Below are positions 62,163 through 64,000 of a DNA stretch of 64,000 nt, piece after piece. The stretch comes from Arthrobacter sp. EpRS71. Its GTDB lineage: Bacteria > Actinomycetota > Actinomycetes > Actinomycetales > Micrococcaceae. Where the stretch lies: the NCBI RefSeq assembly GCF_001512285.1, contig NZ_LNUV01000006.1, forward strand, positions 2,464,809 through 2,528,808. Reading direction: 5' to 3'. Each line of letters starts with the position of its first letter. Position 1 is the first letter of the stretch. The notes below the pieces were generated by a model. It was not told the origin of the DNA. It ran no database searches and worked only from the letters and a program-made list of their open reading frames with translations. A program made the translations under genes and the position numbers.

Positions 62163-62660
62163 ATGCTTACTCCAAAACTGCTCATCGCCTACGACGGGTC
62201 CCCTAACGCGCAGAGCGCAATGCAGACAGTCGCAAACCTATTTCCAGGCGCTACAGCGGTGCTGCTCTATGCCCGCCAGCCGATGGAGGGCTTCGCAGCG
62301 CATCTGGAAGGCCATCCGGCTCTGGAGGAATTACAGGAACTTGATGCTGCAGCGCTCGATGTTTCAGAACGGATTGCCGCTGAAGGTGCAGAATTGGCCC
62401 GCAGCCTCGGCTTGATCGCCGAGCCGTTGATCGCTTCCACGATGGCCACGGCGTCCGAAATCATTGTGAACACCGCCGAGGAGCTGGATGTCGATCTGAT
62501 CGTTCTTGGGTCGCGCGGGTTGCGTGGCTTCAAAGCGACCCTGTTAGGGAGCACATCGGCAAACGTCCTTCACCACGCTACCCGGCCAACCCTCGTGATT
62601 CCCTCGGAGGAGGTGGCATCGGCTCGCCGGAGCAGCGGAATGATGGCGGGCACAAACTAG
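62163..62660 (+). CDS. Universal stress protein (UspA family)
   Basis: I start at ATG 62163 (165 aa), eight bases after GAGGAA. The fold markers are LLIAYDGSPNAQSAM at the start and the nucleotide loop VLGSRGLRGFKATLLGSTS near residues 115-135 (G-x2-G-x9-G-S), which implies ATP binding. UspA proteins act in the cytoplasm during starvation or chemical stress. It lies 110 bases after the MFS gene and is probably co-regulated with it. Confidence 0.9.
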   Translation: MLTPKLLIAYDGSPNAQSAMQTVANLFPGATAVLLYARQPMEGFAAHLEGHPALEELQELDAAALDVSERIAAEGAELARSLGLIAEPLIASTMATASEIIVNTAEELDVDLIVLGSRGLRGFKATLLGSTSANVLHHATRPTLVIPSEEVASARRSSGMMAGTN

Positions 62661-62674
62661 GCCGAACCTGAAGT

Positions 62675-62701
62675 GGCCGCCCTGCACCCTGCAGGGCGGC
62701 C
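62675..62701. terminator. Strong terminator between convergent genes
   Basis: GGCCGCCCTGCA and TGCAGGGCGGCC form a perfect 12-bp stem with a 3-base loop, followed on the plus strand by TCTTCTTT. It ends the stress-protein gene and probably the convergent MFS gene as well. Confidence 0.88.
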
Positions 62702-62707
62702 TCTTCT

Positions 62708-63952
62708 TTACCTGCGCCCGATCTGGGCTATCACCGTGACAGCCACCAGTGCGATAAGGGCGGCACTTAGCCCGTTGAATCCGATGTATGCGAGGACGGG
62801 TCCCGCGGCTGCGCCGCCTGCCGCTCCTGCCAAGTTCATGAGTGAATCAGAAACGCCCTGCAGCCGTGGTCGATGAACGGACCCAACCGCTTGGCTGACC
62901 ATAGCGGAGCCGGCGAGAGTGGAGGCCGACCAGCCCAAGCCCAGCAAGCCCAAGCTCACGGCGACCAGGACGTCATTGTTGGACCCCAGCATGGCCAACA
63001 CCAAGGCACCAAGAAGTATGGCCTGCCCTGCCAAGACAACTAACCGTGCACCAAAGCGGTCCGTAAGGTAACCAAGGGCCGGGGAGAACGCGAACATGCC
63101 AACCACATGCAGGCTGATCGTCAGCCCAACCATGGTGAGCGAGGCGCCATATCCGGTTAAATGCACGGGGGTCATGGCCATAAGTGCCACCATGACGGCG
63201 TGGCTTGAAGCCAGGGTGAGCACCGCACGTTTCGCGCCCGGTGAAGAGCGCAGCAAGCGGAAACCGCCTACTGAAGTTCCGTCGGTCCGGGACTGGATGC
63301 CTCCCACTGCATCTCGGGCTTGAGTTGCGATGAGCAACGGATCCGGCCGCAGGCCAACGAGATAGACGGCGGCTCCAAGCAGCTGCGCGATGCCGCCAAT
63401 AATGAACCCTCCGGTAAACGGCGGCATCCCCATGATCTCGCCCAGGCTTTCTCCAGGCCCAAAGAGATTCGGCCCGACGACTGCCCCGATGGTTGTCGAC
63501 CAAACAACACGAGATAGATCCCGACCCCGGGATGCCTCGGCCGCCAGGTCAGTTGCAGCGAAGCGGGCCTGCAGGTTCAGAGCCGAACCCGAGCCCATGA
63601 GCACCATGCCAAGCAAAAGCAGCGGCAAACTTCTCACGCCCGCCGCGATGATCACGACCACGCCACCGAGCACAGCGATCCAGGCTCCTGTACTGAGCGA
63701 AATCCGCCGGCCCCTGGTCTGAGCCAGGCGGGCGAGGGGCACTGCCAGCAACGCAGCGCCCAGAGCCCCCATCGTCATGGCCATACCCGACCAAGCTGCG
63801 GAGCCGGATACGTCAGTGACCAACATCGCCCCGAGGCTCATGGTGGCACCGGTGCCGATTCCTCCCAGAATCTGGGCCAATGCCAGCACGCGGACAACTT
63901 TTCGCTGCACGGTGCGGGAGCGATCGGTCTCGGGAAAAGTGTCGGCGGACAT
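62708..63952 (-). CDS. MFS transporter (12 helices)
   Basis: The 414-residue protein (ATG 63952, AAGG upstream; a GTG two codons earlier is possible) has twelve hydrophobic helices. MFS loop motifs are LARLAQTRGRRISL after helix 2 and GYLTDRFGARLVVL after helix 8. The start, SADTFPETDRSRTVQRK, is a short cytoplasmic tail. The substrate is unknown. It is convergent with the stress-protein gene; its promoter must lie in the last 48 bases of the window or beyond. Confidence 0.87.
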   Translation of the reverse strand: MSADTFPETDRSRTVQRKVVRVLALAQILGGIGTGATMSLGAMLVTDVSGSAAWSGMAMTMGALGAALLAVPLARLAQTRGRRISLSTGAWIAVLGGVVVIIAAGVRSLPLLLLGMVLMGSGSALNLQARFAATDLAAEASRGRDLSRVVWSTTIGAVVGPNLFGPGESLGEIMGMPPFTGGFIIGGIAQLLGAAVYLVGLRPDPLLIATQARDAVGGIQSRTDGTSVGGFRLLRSSPGAKRAVLTLASSHAVMVALMAMTPVHLTGYGASLTMVGLTISLHVVGMFAFSPALGYLTDRFGARLVVLAGQAILLGALVLAMLGSNNDVLVAVSLGLLGLGWSASTLAGSAMVSQAVGSVHRPRLQGVSDSLMNLAGAAGGAAAGPVLAYIGFNGLSAALIALVAVTVIAQIGRR

Positions 63953-64000
63953 GGTCACCTTCGGGTGGGGTTCGCGTGAAAGGTGACGGGTAAGTCTTTG

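Overview
The window reads as accessory DNA of a high-GC actinobacterium, most like Arthrobacter and its relatives (Micrococcaceae). The reasons are frequent GTG/TTG starts with strong Shine-Dalgarno sequences, actinobacterial conjugation families (SCO6880, DUF4913, DUF6668), and a MAB_1171c/PAP2/ImmA/XRE cassette. A type IV conjugation operon, a primase-like Rep candidate and a ParA/RHH partition locus with a repeat-rich centromere candidate all lie in the left 25 kb. I therefore infer a large plasmid or a plasmid-derived integrated element. No relaxase and no tyrosine or large serine integrase was found, and no rRNA, tRNA or CRISPR.

Layout. 0-2.9 kb: an FAD/Fe-S oxidoreductase cut by the left edge. 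3.6-16.5 kb: a long minus-strand conjugation operon. It runs from a small ORF, CHAP cell-wall enzyme, lipoprotein, ParA-like protein, DUF6668, small two-helix protein, anchored protein, VirB6/TrbL-like, SCO6880, VirB4-like and VirD4-like proteins to DUF4913. A DUF1016 nuclease gene with unusual 29-bp palindromes follows. 16.6-19.7 kb: a winged-helix regulator and an ImmA/transporter-like/PAP2/XRE cassette with a shared TCACACATG operator-like motif. 20-24.8 kb: plasmid replication and partition. 25-28 kb: a Tn552-like transposition module (resolvase, DDE transposase, AAA ATPase). 28.2-34.5 kb: a sugar-acid catabolic operon (KdgT permease, zinc dehydrogenase, DUF1537 kinase, RuBisCO-like protein) with a divergent GntR regulator and its likely operator. 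35-40.4 kb: orphan genes, a PD-(D/E)XK protein and decayed genes (two serine-recombinase relics and a YunG gene with two compensating frameshifts). 40.3-49.9 kb: a secreted RHS toxin, its secreted partner and a candidate immunity gene. 50.6-57.5 kb: a defence-like island with a nuclease-STAND NTPase, a DUF5677-like protein, a HEPN-like protein, a fused ATPase-DUF4435 protein resembling PARIS, and a resolvase beside a Tn402/Tn5053-type transposon end. 57.8-64 kb: a Ser/Thr kinase with an FHA protein, two MFS transporters and a universal stress protein, the first transporter behind CsoR/CstR-like operators.

How the parts work together. The conjugation, replication and partition genes would make and keep the replicon. 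The transposon and resolvase relics show repeated insertion and decay. The sugar-acid operon is metabolic cargo, and the RHS and nuclease/ATPase genes are conflict cargo. Family assignments come from motifs read by eye; no database search was run.
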